Position numbers and translations under genes: made by a program
Assembly: GCA_029378245.1 (NCBI GenBank)
Contig: JARKIF010000034.1
Coordinates: forward strand, 519,102 to 583,101
Reading direction: 5' to 3'
DNA length: 64,000 nucleotides
From: Roridomyces roridus
Taxonomy: Eukaryota; Basidiomycota; Agaricomycetes; Agaricales; Mycenaceae
Part shown: in pieces, positions 12,621-22,749 of the stretch
Numbering within the stretch: position 1 is the stretch's first letter
How the letters are laid out: each line of letters begins with the position of its first letter
Notes under the pieces: model-generated
Told to the model about the DNA's origin: nothing
What the model saw: only the letters and a program-made list of their open reading frames with translations
Database searches by the model: none

Positions 12621-13320
12621 AGGACTCTCCAATCGTTTTCATCGCTGGAGAGGGTGTACGGGCTCTGCGTCCCGAGAGTGGCTGAGCAACTGGGGGAGGA
12701 GGGCAGGTGCAGAGGTTTTTGCTCGGCCGAGAGGCGGAGGGAGAGGGGACAGTCTTCATGAGCATCAGGGAACAGCAGTGGGCTGTAGCCCCGTCTCACC
12801 TGGTGCAGACAATTGCATGCTTGGATACGTCAGCAACACAACACATCCACCGGCGCTTTCCATCACCACTACGACCGGTTCACTGCTATTTCAAGCAGGG
12901 CGCGACACGATATAGCACCTCCTCCATTCTCCACACGACACCAACGTATATATCATATTCCACCTCGCAAGGTGCCATATACAACTCCCTACGGACGCCG
13001 TTTCTTTTCAAGCTGGTGATGTTCTCATCGCCAGCCGCCTTTGTCCCTCTCCCTCCCTCCTCGTCGTTTGTTACTACATCTCATTCATCATCATTGCGCC
13101 CTGGGATTCTTACAACTCGAATTCTCCCCCTGTACTCGATACGATACGAATCTTTTCTACCTACCACGCTCCTTACATCTTTCCCCATCTCCCTAATGAC
13201 CCCCCGTGCCTCCTTTTCTTCCTGGGCTTTGTGTTACTGGCATTTGTTGTCCTCCGCCGTTTGACGAGCGCGAGAGGGCTTCCGGTGGATGTTGGTGGGT
13301 GTGGAGAGCAAGATGGTAGT
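12621..13320. repeat. 3' flank shared with casein kinase copy B
   Basis: The sequence after the stop codon stays similar to the flank of copy B (20072-20745). A segment of about 80 bp at 12650-12730 is nearly identical to 20100-20180. Shorter matches follow, around the GGACGCC...CAAGCTGG motif and the GAGAGGGCTTCCGG motif near 13270. The duplicated unit therefore includes the 3' untranslated region. No extra gene is supported. Confidence 0.7.
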
Positions 13321-13429
13321 AGCTGTAGAGGTTACTTGGTGCGGTTGTATTTGCTTCATTGAATTGGTGAACAATATTGAAAAAAAGGTAGTTGCGAGGG
13401 GAGATGGCCTCGCTGGGCGACTCAACGCC

Positions 13430-13708
13430 CCAGTCCTTATTTGGCAATTTTCGATGGCAGCACGTGCCAGTGAAAATCTGAGCACCTGGTCCCAAGCAAG
13501 GGGTGTATTTCGGAAGAACAGAATTCATCCGCCACTTGACAATCTCCTTTCGGCCTACAGCAAGCTGGAGGACGCACTCGAAGAAATCGGGAAAACGTCG
13601 CTGGGTTCCGAGTCCGATTTTGGGATTGTCATTTTTGGATTAAATCAGCTCGACACAGCTGTAATACGCTATCGAGCGTGTTTGAGAGGATTCAGCGCTG
13701 GCTCTTAG
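13430..13708 (+). pseudogene. C-terminal fragment of U-family protein (U3)
   Basis: This stretch encodes LLSAYSKLEDALEEI and then FGLNQLDTAVIRYRACL, clearly matching the C-terminal third of the U-family proteins at 50037-52156, where LLSAYANLEDAL and RLIRLDTAVLRYRACL are found. The upstream two thirds are missing, and a stop follows the last match. It sits against the end of block A, so it may have been cut off when block A arrived. The function of the family is unknown. Confidence 0.75.
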
Positions 13709-14277
13709 ATTAACGCTATGACATTCGAACCAAACATGGGATGCAGCTCGTGCGCAACTTTGACATAACGTTGCACCCGCTCATCGAGAAATTTATAATC
13801 TGGCCATCGGTTCCGGAGTAGATGGTATTACAACCCAAATAAATAATGATGTACAGCGCTGGGTAAGGTGTTACAATGGAATAGAAAGTCCGAGCCAAGC
13901 AAGATATAGTGTAAATCTTCAAAATCTTCAGGCCCTTCGCTTCACCCATCCCAATTGACACCCTGCTCACCCCATGCCCAGACCTCCTTCAACCCGTAGA
14001 CCGCTCTCCATCAAATCCACCAAACCAAAAGCAGCCCGTCAACCTTCCGCTTGAAGTACTAGGTGCGTCCACGTCGTAAATCTTGCGGTTAGTGACGGCG
14101 AGAGGCGGTGTCGAGGTATGTCGGAGGTCGAGGCGTCCCTTTTCCGGCGGCATATCAAGTCACTCCATCTCCGCTGCTGGTGGATAGAAAAGACGGTCGG
14201 CGGCGGTGAGGATTGAGGGAGGCGGTAGTGGTGAGTGGATGAAGGGACGGATTGGCCGGGGCGGATTGTAGTATACT

Positions 14278-15757
14278 TTAGGCGCAAGTCGACGCCGGGT
14301 GGCGAAGACGAGCGAGCATCGCCATCCGCGATGGGCTGGGTCGAGGACGACTAGTGGCGAAACGAGCTGCGATGCTCGACAGCGACGGGGGTCGGCTTAT
14401 GTCTGTTGAGCAATTGTCAGACCCGGGTAAGATATGACGAGGAGAAAGACATACCAAACTTGGGCAGGCTCGGGCCGCTAGGCGTATCGAACAGAGCTCC
14501 CTTCTCAATATCATCAAAGAACCCTTCGTACGAGGGCAGCCCTTCATCATCACTCTCGTCCGACAGCGACTCCTGGTGATCGAGCTCCTCCTCGACTTCC
14601 TCGATAAACGCATACGGCTCCTCGGGTTGCTCGCGCTGCGTTGGCCGACTAAACCTCTCACGCAGCATCTCGAAGGGAATCTGCTCCAATAGGGAGACAA
14701 GCGACGGGCGCGGGCGAGTCGGTGGGGCACGGCTGTAGGTCTTCTCCTCTTGAACATACGCAGGCGGCGTCGGTTTGGGGGGTGGCGTAGATGGCACTGC
14801 ATGGACGACTGGGTTGGCCGCCTTTCGGGACCTTGCAGCTGCTGCCAGACCACTGACGAACTCCAAGCGAGACGAGTGGAACGTCGGTGGAAACTCGAGG
14901 GTAGATACCTTGTCGTCGTCCACGATGGTTGATGGTTGCTGGTCGACGAGCGTGACAGACTCGTCTTGTAGGGTCCAAGCGACGGTCTTGAGGATCTTTG
15001 AAGTCCGGAGACCCACGAGAGCAGTACCGACGAGATCAAGAATTCTAGAGATGTCTTTCTGCGCAAAAAGAGGATACGGCAGAGGAAAAACTGCGAGAAC
15101 GAGCGTTAGTATGAACAGAAGCTAAAAGCACCAAGCATACCTCGTCCATGATAAATGCCTCTGAACTCAAGGGGCCGAGGGAGGGGGAACCATAAAGCGA
15201 CACTGCGTTCAATTTTCATCTTCTCGTGCTTGCGCGCCTTGATAGCAGCCAGAACCTGTACGATCCCGACAATGAACCGATTGCCTTGATGCGCCATGAG
15301 AGCACGCTGAGGGCGAGGAGCTGCATGCAAAGCGTCAGTACTGAGCAACGCAATGGAAAGCGAACATACCAAAGTAAACTTGCAACGAGAACATCCACCG
15401 TGGAATTGGAAGGCGAATGTTCAGACCCGGGCTTGGACCAGGCGGTGGCAAGAGAAGGAGACGCGGCTTTGGCGGGAGGAGGAGAAGGCTAAGATCGGGG
15501 AGGAGGAGAGTAGTCGATGGAATTGGAGACTTGTGGTTGCGACGGGTGAAGAGCCACCAGACGAGAGCGAGAATGACCAAGTCATGGATGACGAGGACAG
15601 CGATGACGAGGACAATAACAGACGAGAGTGACCACCCGCCAGGTGCAGCAAGGACGCTGTTGACGGCCTGGGGGTGGGCAAGGCCGGAGCAGACAGCGTT
15701 GAACAACTGCCCAGCCAAGAAAGCGATAAAGACGAGGAGGACGTTGGTGGTGGTCAT
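14278..15757 (-). CDS. membrane protein TM-A, unknown family
   Basis: Four exons (15370-15757, 15141-15320, 14455-15090, 14278-14402) give 442 aa. I do not recognise the family. The N-terminus has hydrophobic helices at about residues 5-27 (LLVFIAFLAGQLF) and 46-70 (VIVLVIAVLVIHDLVILAL). A Leu/Pro-rich run follows, and then a positively charged segment. The C-terminal half is polar and ends in an acidic tract (FIEEVEEELD, DESDDEG) and a basic tail. The intact paralogue TM-B at 43486-44957 keeps the same exon layout, lengths and frame, so the gene is under coding constraint. A TATA box lies about 43 bp before the ATG. It is transcribed away from Rep-A across a 356-bp shared promoter. Confidence 0.75.
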
Positions 15758-16113
15758 GGTTCTGGGTAAAGATGAGGGAGAGTCGTTTGGCTGGGCAGGC
15801 TTTTATACGTTTGCGCTATCTTGAGACATTGCGATTCGAACAAGTATGGAGAGCATCAAAGTCGCATAACGCGTCCTCCTGCCAAGCTGGGACCAAGTCG
15901 CGTTGATATATCACTCAACACGTAGTTCTGCGTCTTTCTGCGTTTTTTTCGCGGCCTTGACATGAGCCAAACGTCCTCTAGAGCGGTTTTATTCGAAAGT
16001 TAACGTTTTCGATCGGTGCGGATAGAAAATTACATCCGCCATCTCAAGATAGCGTAGAATGAAGAAATATGTATATAAGAAACGATGCCCGACCTCTAAT
16101 TCCCCAGGCTCTC
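15758..16113. promoter_or_regulatory. bidirectional TM-A/Rep-A promoter with paired 13-base elements
   Basis: The two start codons are 356 bp apart. TM-A has TATAAAAG (minus strand, 15800-15807) and Rep-A has TATATAAG (plus strand, about 16072-16079). Each is preceded, in its own direction of transcription, by the same element TCTCAAGATAGCG (15814-15826 on the minus strand, 16042-16054 on the plus strand). The pair is kept in block B at identical overall spacing. A shared activator or initiator function is an inference. Confidence 0.75.
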
Positions 16114-16811
16114 ATGCCTCGTCTCTCCCACCACCGTCCTCCCTCAAGCATCTTCAACGCCGACGAGGACAGTGGCGAGGTGCGTCCGTCTGCTCCTGCA
16201 CCGTCGAGCTGATATTTTGCAGGCTGGCCGTCGTCAACAGCGTTGTCCATAGACCTCAAGACCTTGCTTTCGTTTTGCTTTCGTGTTGCGTTGCTTTCCC
16301 CCTTAAACAATGGCGTATAGCGTCGGCTACCGGGAGGCCTTCGTCGCACAAACTGCCCGAGGTGAAGGTGGTGGCGCGATTTGAGCGCGGTGACAAGCCC
16401 GGACACCCTACCCATGCCCCTTCCCTCGAACTGGCGGGCCACGGCAAGCCATACGGTACGTCCTTTGCTCCCTATCCAGCGACTCTGACTGACGCCGAAA
16501 TAGAGCACAGACGGTGACCACCGGGAGGTCCATCGTAGCTCACGCCAGAGGTGCAGGTGGTGGCGCGATTTGAGTGCGGTGACAAGCCCGGACACCCTAC
16601 CCATGCCCCTCCCTCGAACCTAGCAGGTCGTGGCTGGCCTTCCGGTATGTCTTTCACCATCTTCTTCTAGTTCGCATTGACTGACGACCATGTAGTTGAC
16701 GCAGACCGGGGGGCTGTCGAGGATTTTCCTGGGGGTGGGTTCGCAACCCTCGTGCACCCTTGTCGTGGGCCCCCAGGCTTAAGACCTTCGGGCCGACCAA
16801 TAGCACGTTAA
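16114..16811 (+). CDS. Rep-A, small repeat protein of unknown family
   Basis: My five-exon model (16114-16179, 16223-16241, 16321-16455, 16549-16644, 16696-16811) gives 143 aa. Exons 3 and 4 each encode one copy of a unit of about 32 residues containing VVARFE, GDKPGHPTHAP and LAG. Relative to exon 3, exon 4 has lost one base and gained one base 13 bases later. The two changes restore the frame, which argues for coding constraint. The C-terminus carries a conserved Gly/Pro-rich segment (GGGFATLVHPC) and ends in PIAR. The donor of intron 2 (GTTGTC) is weak. Function unknown: no signal peptide or membrane helix, and a basic, Pro/Gly-rich composition. Pairing with TM-A suggests a joint role. Confidence 0.55.
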
Positions 16812-16945
16812 TATCGCAGGGTTTGTTCTTCTTTCTCTTCGACGTATAATAGTCCATGCTTTTGTGAATAAATTGGATTCAATGACTACTAGCCTTGATT
16901 CAATCGTTACTATGAGCACGTCGCACAATGCAAGGAACGCACCTT

Positions 16946-17465
16946 TTGAACACCTACATCAGCGTCTTTGCCTCCGTGGACTCTTTCTCGGAGAATTTGA
17001 GTTGTTGTGGTGCGCCAGACCTGGTTTCCAAGAACCAAATTCAAACGGGCATGCCGACGCCGTGGGGATTGCTGAACTGGAGTCTGGAGAGCTGCATTTA
17101 GAGAGTGCTTGCCGAAACAGAAGACGAGGGAAATCCTAGGTTTGAGATGCAGAAGAGCTCAGGGCACTCGAGGGCGACAAGGCGCATTTTTTGCTTGGAC
17201 TTGGACAAGAATAAGAATAAGAATAGGCCTAGGTCCCGCGCGTGGTACGGCCACTCAAGCAAGCCATCTTGATCAGGAGCAAAAGCCGCGTTTGATGACT
17301 CCCACGGTGCAACTGTTCTCTTCACTACTTCCATCCGGATACGCACTGGCAGTCAGACTTAGACTAGAGCTCGTTCCGCTGTGCATTAAATAATCTTGGC
17401 CTCTCCCTCATGTCAGCACATGCCCCGATTGTTTCTCTCAACGTATCTTTACTCATCTCGTCAGA
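16946..17465. other. no supportable gene
   Basis: Between the end of block A and the Fic relic I see only short open stretches with no family likeness. The first 40 bases still show weak similarity to the sequence just outside block B. Confidence 0.4.
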
Positions 17466-17827
17466 CCAGAGGCCAGAACCTCTGCCCTGGCGCGGCCGCT
17501 TCACGTCGCAATGTATGAACCTGATAAGCCGCCCTCATACTTTAGTGGCGACCCTCTCGCATGCGATCATCACAGTCTTTTCCTAATATTCATGGGCGCA
17601 GAGCGTCCTTTCTTGGAAGGCAATCAAAGGACTGGTTTGTTCATCATCATCTCTTTCTTTCGCATCTAATGTAACCTCACCCAGCCTTCTTTATCGCCAA
17701 CGAGTACCTGAGAGCTATGGTCATCCCCGGCCTCGCAGACGCCGCAAAGTTGGGGAGCGTTTACAGCGCTGTAGCCGATATCGCACACCAACATCTGGGT
17801 GGGCTGCCGGGTAAATCGCAGGTCTAG
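17466..17827 (+). pseudogene. Fic/Doc paralogue, catalytic His replaced, truncated
   Basis: Two stretches joined by a 50-bp intron (17635-17684) match the Fic gene at 49102-49588. Shared motifs are SALARP, YEPD(K/R)PP and, across the intron, GNQRTAFFIANEY, matching GNKRTAFFIGNQY. The intron lies at the same codon and phase in both. The Fic core normally reads HPF(D/E)GNKR; here the first residue is Arg (RPFLEGNQR), so the catalytic base is gone. The segment before the core has an insertion of a few residues, and no N-terminal exon or start could be found. Probably inactive as an AMPylase or phosphotransferase. Confidence 0.7.
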
Positions 17828-18832
17828 CCATTTCACTGCAAAGTTACAGCAGTTCCTGTAGATCAAGTACATCATGGCTTTTCTTCTTGCTCGTTTCTTC
17901 TCCCTCCGAAACTACTCAGAATAGCGTCAAGACGAACGGCAATCCGACTGCAAGAATCACCATCACTCTGGGATGTTGCCCGTCAGCTGTCTTCTCGTAC
18001 GGGTCGCCAATTCTGCACTTTGTTCATGACGGATGCAAGACCGCGCGGCGAAGAAAAAACCGCAGAAAGGTTCCTCACCTGTTGCATATACCCGACGAGG
18101 ACGATCACCTGGCGGCTTGCGAGGCGATTTACGGCGGACGCAGGGCAGACGCATGACTTTGGGAACCTCTCTCAATCGTTGACCAGATAAGTCAACACCT
18201 CCCACTGCCTCGACTGATAATCTAATCTTCGCTAGGGGTGTCGTGGAGACGGCCGTCGGAGGTGCAGCGCGGAGGCAGTCTGGCAGGCTCGAAATATGAC
18301 TTGAAACCTCCAGATTCTTTTCCTTTGACAACAAGAATAGGTCGGCAGCAATTCCAATGGGTGATAAATGCGTCGAGCGGGAAAGCAACAACAGAAACAC
18401 GATCAGAGCTGAAACGCCACACCAAGTCGTTCTTCGTTATACTGCCTAGGAACGCAGGCACCCACAGCCCTTCCCGCGAATTAGACTTTTTGTTGGTCCA
18501 GACTTTCTCGGCCATACTGAATCTTTGCAGAACGCTTGCTCCTCATTGCCTACTATCCTGTTTTCTTCGCAGTCGTATTTTACGCCAATAGAAATGTTTA
18601 CCAAGTTCCGTCGTTGCCTGAGGGCGTTCAGTGCCGGCAGTAGAGGCAGTAGAGCCTGAGTTGTCCATAAAAGGACTCCGAGAGTGTTTGCCTCTGTAGT
18701 CGCCAAGGCATCATTGATCCTTGCCCGCTTCGGCGCTTCCACCTTTCTCTTTTCTCTTCTGTAATCAACCTTGTCCTCCCACATCCTACCTATCCTCAGT
18801 ATTCCCCACCGTTTTCACCTTCCTCGACACAT
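17828..18832. other. no supportable gene; promoter of casein kinase copy B
   Basis: About 1 kb with open stretches on both strands (up to 145 codons on the minus strand), none with recognisable motifs. The last few hundred bases are pyrimidine-rich and likely hold the promoter of the kinase that starts at 18833. Confidence 0.4.
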
Positions 18833-20071
18833 ATGACGGACAGTTCTCATCGCCTGGACCTCAGGGTCGGTGGCAAGTACCGGTTGGGTAAAAAGATCGG
18901 GTCGGGGTCGTTCGGTGCGCCTCGTTGCATCCTCGCCGCATGTTCTGCCCAGCTCATTCTCTCACTAGGTGACATTTACCTCGGTATAAACATCATCTCT
19001 GGCGAGGAAGTCGCCATCAAGCTCGAGTCAGTCAAGGCCAAGCATCCGCAGCTCGAGTACGAGTCCAAAGTCTACAAGACTCTGGCCGGCGGCGTGGGCG
19101 TGCCCTTTGTCCGATGGTTTGGCACCGAGTGTGACTACCATGCCATGGTCATGGACCTCCTCGGCCCCTCCCTTGAGGACCTCTTCAACTTCTGCAACCG
19201 CAAATTCAGCCTCAAGACTGTCCTGCTCCTTGCGGACCAACTCGTGGGTCCGCATTACTGCAAATCTTTCTCGATACTCATGCCACACTCACAGATTTCG
19301 AGAATCGAGTACATTCACTCTCGCAACTTCATCCACCGCGACATCAAGCCCGACAATTTCGTCATGGGGATTGGCAAGCGCGGCAACCAGGTCAACGTCA
19401 TTGACTTCGGTCTTGCAAAGAAATTCCGCGACCCAAAGACCCATTTGCATATTCCGTACAGAGAGAACAAGAATTTGACCGGCACAGCCCGCTACACGTC
19501 GATCAACACTCACCTTGGTGTCGAGCAGGCCCGCCGTGACGATCTCGAGTCCCTCGCCTATGTTCTCATGTACTTTTTGCGTGGCGCACTGCCGTGGCAA
19601 GGTCTCAAGGCTGCGACCAAGAAGCAGAAGTATGACCGTATCATGGAGAAGAAGATGACGACTCCCACGGATCTCCTTTGCCGTGGATTCCCCAACGAGT
19701 TTGGCATCTTCCTCAACTATACTCGTGCCCTCCGGTTCGACGACAAGCCCGACTATTCCTACCTTCGCAAGCTCTTCCGCGACCTCTTTGTCCGGGAAGG
19801 CTACCAGTACGATTACGTATTTGACTGGAGCGTTCAGCGCAATGCCCCTGAAGATGGCTCTACCGGAACGTCCAAGCCTGCTCGTCGCAAGGTTGTCCAG
19901 GAGGAGGAGGACCCCCGTGCCAGTGACAGAATGTAAGCCATCCTCCGTGTGGCCGTTCCTCGTACTGACCTTTAATTTAGGCTCCGTTCCCACACCCGTC
20001 AGGCGCAGCAGGGTACCCCGGGAGCCGTTGGGCAGCAGCGCCCTCGTCCCCGCGAGGCTGAGCTCTGGTAG
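18833..20071 (+). CDS. casein kinase I, copy B
   Basis: Four exons (18833-18914, 18969-19243, 19295-19932, 19981-20071) give 361 aa. The kinase domain is almost the same as in copy A at 11358: GSGSFG loop, VAIKLE lysine, [32 protein letters not shown]. Exon 2 (275 nt) and exon 4 (91 nt) have the same length in both copies. The first two introns are 54 and 51 bp without stops and would look like protein insertions if not spliced out. Most differences to copy A are third-base changes, so both copies appear to be kept by selection. Likely a soluble Hrr25/Hhp-type kinase. Confidence 0.95.
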
Positions 20072-20745
20072 ATGAGTGCTTGATTGTGCGTCTCCAGAGG
20101 GTGTTCGGGTATTGCGTCCCGAGTGTGGCTGAGCAACTGGGGGAGGAGGGCAGGTGCAGAGGTTTTTGCTCAGCGGAGAGTAGGGTGGGCGCGTCGGGGG
20201 CAAGTGGAATATCGGGCTCAAGAACCCGCTGGCACAGTCACGATTGATTCGGCCGCTTCTTTGTTCAAGAGGCGGGCCCGTCAACCCTCGGTGCGGGTTT
20301 CTCCCATTAGATGCGCGATGTCGCGCAATTCCACCCAACGATAACAACATCATCTTCCGACATTACGCCCGGCCCCAACGCCAGGTGCTGTATATATTTC
20401 CAAGGACGCCTTTTCTTTTCAAGCTGGCAATATCTGCTGGCCGCTTTAATATCCTCATTTGTATATGGACCCCACACCACCCCTTGCGCCCTTTTCTCCA
20501 GCTTCATATTATTGCTACGAGCCTAACCACACTCCTTCCTCCGCTTCTCTATATCTATTACGACCTGGCCCATTTCATTCCATCCATCCATCCCCAACCA
20601 GTACGCGTCCGTACTCTTTTTTACCTTCCCTTTCCTTTGGGTCCCCATAGTCTTTGATACGTATACGCGTTTGTTGTCCTCCCCCTCGTGCGGGAGAGGG
20701 CTTCCGGAGGAGCGGGAGGTTGGTGTGTGGAGGAGACCGGTTTGA
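20072..20745. repeat. 3' flank shared with casein kinase copy A
   Basis: This flank matches 12621-13320, most strongly at 20100-20180 and again near 20395-20430 and 20690-20720. It marks the right end of the duplicated casein kinase unit. No gene is supported inside. Confidence 0.7.
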
Positions 20746-20879
20746 GATCATGACGACTTTTTTACGCCCGTGGGCTGCTGGTATATGTATTAGTTAGTTG
20801 TACTGGCTATAACATGTGCCGTTGCCCGAAAACAATTCGCAGACGTATGAGTTGGTGTCCGCCAGCCGACTGCCCTTCG

Positions 20880-21150
20880 CCTCGAGCGAGCGGTCAACAA
20901 CTTGGATATGAATTGTGTTGCAGAGCCCGCGCCGTCAAGTCGAGGTAAATAAGAGGTCGGTAGATATCCGGTTCTGAGAGGTAACCTCGTCAAATTTGAT
21001 CAGACGCTTCACTCGACATGCAAGGAGAAAATAAGATACATTGAGAGAGAGAGAGATGAAGGACACCGAGGGTATATAACGGTATGTTCGGTATCGTAAG
21101 AGATAAAGTAAAAAAGACTCCAGTCCCGAAGTAGACAAACGGAGAAGGGG
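20880..21150 (-). pseudogene. relic of the sequence downstream of kinase K2
   Basis: Parts of 20890-21000 match 22790-22945 (the shared GCCGTCAAGT and CCTCGTCAAATTT words), and 21040-21130 matches 23530-23670 (GACACCGAGGGTATA, TTCGGTATCGTAA). The order is the same as downstream of K2. So K1 is followed by a decayed copy of what follows K2, as expected from an old tandem duplication. Confidence 0.6.
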
Positions 21151-21180
21151 AGAAGGATCTGTGATATGAGGACTATAGAC

Positions 21181-22715
21181 TTATTGATTCAGACGCCCAA
21201 TGCGACGTCCAGCAACAATGGCACGGTTTGAAGGAATAGGCAAGGTGCCCCTGGAAAGCGCCAACCAATCGCTACGACAGTTATCAGAATCGGACTCGTA
21301 AAGTCGACAGGCAAAACTCACAAGTTACCCCAAATCCGCTCCTTCTTGATTTCGTGCACCGTCGGCCAGCGATCAAAGGGGTCTAAAAGGAACGCCTGCA
21401 TAGACGAGTGAGTATTGGGGTCCGGAAGCACTACTGGAAGATAACTCGCCTTGGTGGAAAATTCGAAATCAATCCGCTCCAAGAAAGCTTTCCGAAACGC
21501 ATTGTGCGCCAAGTCGAGGTGCAACGGCTCAATGTAGGTTGACGTCTCGTCGTCGATGGCCCACGGCAGGACGCCCGTCAAGAACTCGAAAAAGGTAGCG
21601 GCCCAAGACCAGTAGTCGACGCCGTAAGAGTAGCGGTCCGTCTTTGTCTCTGGAGCAGCATAATGCCTTGTGCCCCTAACGTCAGAGTCCAGGCAATGAG
21701 GGTTGCCCGGAGTCGGCCAAAGCAGCGGAAACGAGTCGCCCCCGAGACGCTTGAAGTCACTCCAAATTCTGTCGCCCTTGGCTGTCTTGTTGAAGAGTTT
21801 CGCTACTCCGAAGTCGCCCAGCACGACGTTGCCAAAAGAGTCCAGGAAGATGTTGTCCGGCTTCACGTCGCAATGCACGACCCCGAGTGAATGCAAAGTG
21901 TGGATGGCGAGGAGCTGTTAGGAGGGTTAGGGTGAAGAGAGTTGTGAGGAGGATGAACGCACCAATTGGCCTGCGTAAAAGAAGGCCAGCGGTTGGTCGA
22001 AATACCCGCCAGTAGCTTCCAACTTGGCCAACATCGTACCAGGAAGGTGGTTCTGAACGAAGAGAGTGAGAAACAATCCACAGGTGAATGAAAGCATTAC
22101 CATCACGAGAAGGTAGTCACTGTCGTCCATGTAACTGCCGAGGATGATAGGGAACGGTAGCTGCCTTTTCGTGTCGCGAATCCTATTCATGATGCGAATC
22201 TCGCCGAGGATGAGATACTGTCCATCCTCGCCGAGGGCTTTCTTCTTGACCCTTTTCACTGCGACTGCTTGGCCGGTGGCTTTGTTGAGACCCCGAAACA
22301 CTTCGGCGAACCCGCCTTTTCCGATGCAGGGACCCTCGACGATGCTATCTGGGTCCGGACCGACAGTCTCATCTCCGTCGAGAAGGACTATATCCCATTT
22401 GGTAGCAAGTAGTGTAGGCGGTGGCGGTATGGGTGGCGGTGGTGGTGGTGGGGCCAGTTGTGGTGTTGGTGGAGGATTATCTGCAGTCTTCTCGGGCTGT
22501 AAGACGGGGGTGGGAGGTTTTGTCCTCGAAATCGATTTGCGGGCTAGGTGGAATGACCAAACGAGGAGCCGTAAACTTTTCGATGTCGATAGCGGAAGGG
22601 AGGAGGACCGTGATAAATTTGACGCCGATGTAGCGGCCGATTTGGATGGAAGAGTTGAGGGAAAGACGGGTGGCGCGAATGGTGGAGAAGAGGAGGCGGC
22701 GAGGGAGTGCGACAT
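21181..22715 (-). CDS. protein kinase K1, non-RD type
   Basis: Five exons (22101-22715, 21963-22052, 21450-21914, 21322-21395, 21181-21271) give 444 aa. Exons 2, 3 and 4 have exactly the lengths of K2 (90, 465, 74 nt). The kinase motifs are GKGGFAEVFRG, AVAVKRVKKK, HCDVKPDNI, DFGVAKLF and AAPET. The RD arginine is Cys, so activation-loop phosphorylation may not be needed. A run of prolines precedes the kinase domain. The intron after the third exon has a GC donor. Compared with K2 the 5' part is disturbed: a 4-base insertion near 22580 shifts the frame of the segment that matches the K2 linker, so the membrane anchor is lost or the N-terminus comes from the open frame at 22750-23134. Confidence 0.75.
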
Positions 22716-22749
22716 GAAGAACGAGAACGCAAAATGATATCCACACGAG

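Larger units (their letters stand above)
13822..16945. repeat. inverted-repeat block A (partner of block B at 41778-45416)
   Basis: About 3.1 kb is repeated in inverse orientation at 41778-45416. The match starts near 13822, where both copies share GGGTTGTA/GCA sequence and then diverge. It ends near 16945 at TGCAAGGAACGCACC, matched by GTTCCTTGC at 41778. It contains the divergent pair TM-A and Rep-A with their shared promoter. No terminal inverted repeats or target duplications typical of a DNA transposon were seen at the borders. Block B is longer because of an internal tandem duplication of about 520 bp. Confidence 0.85.
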
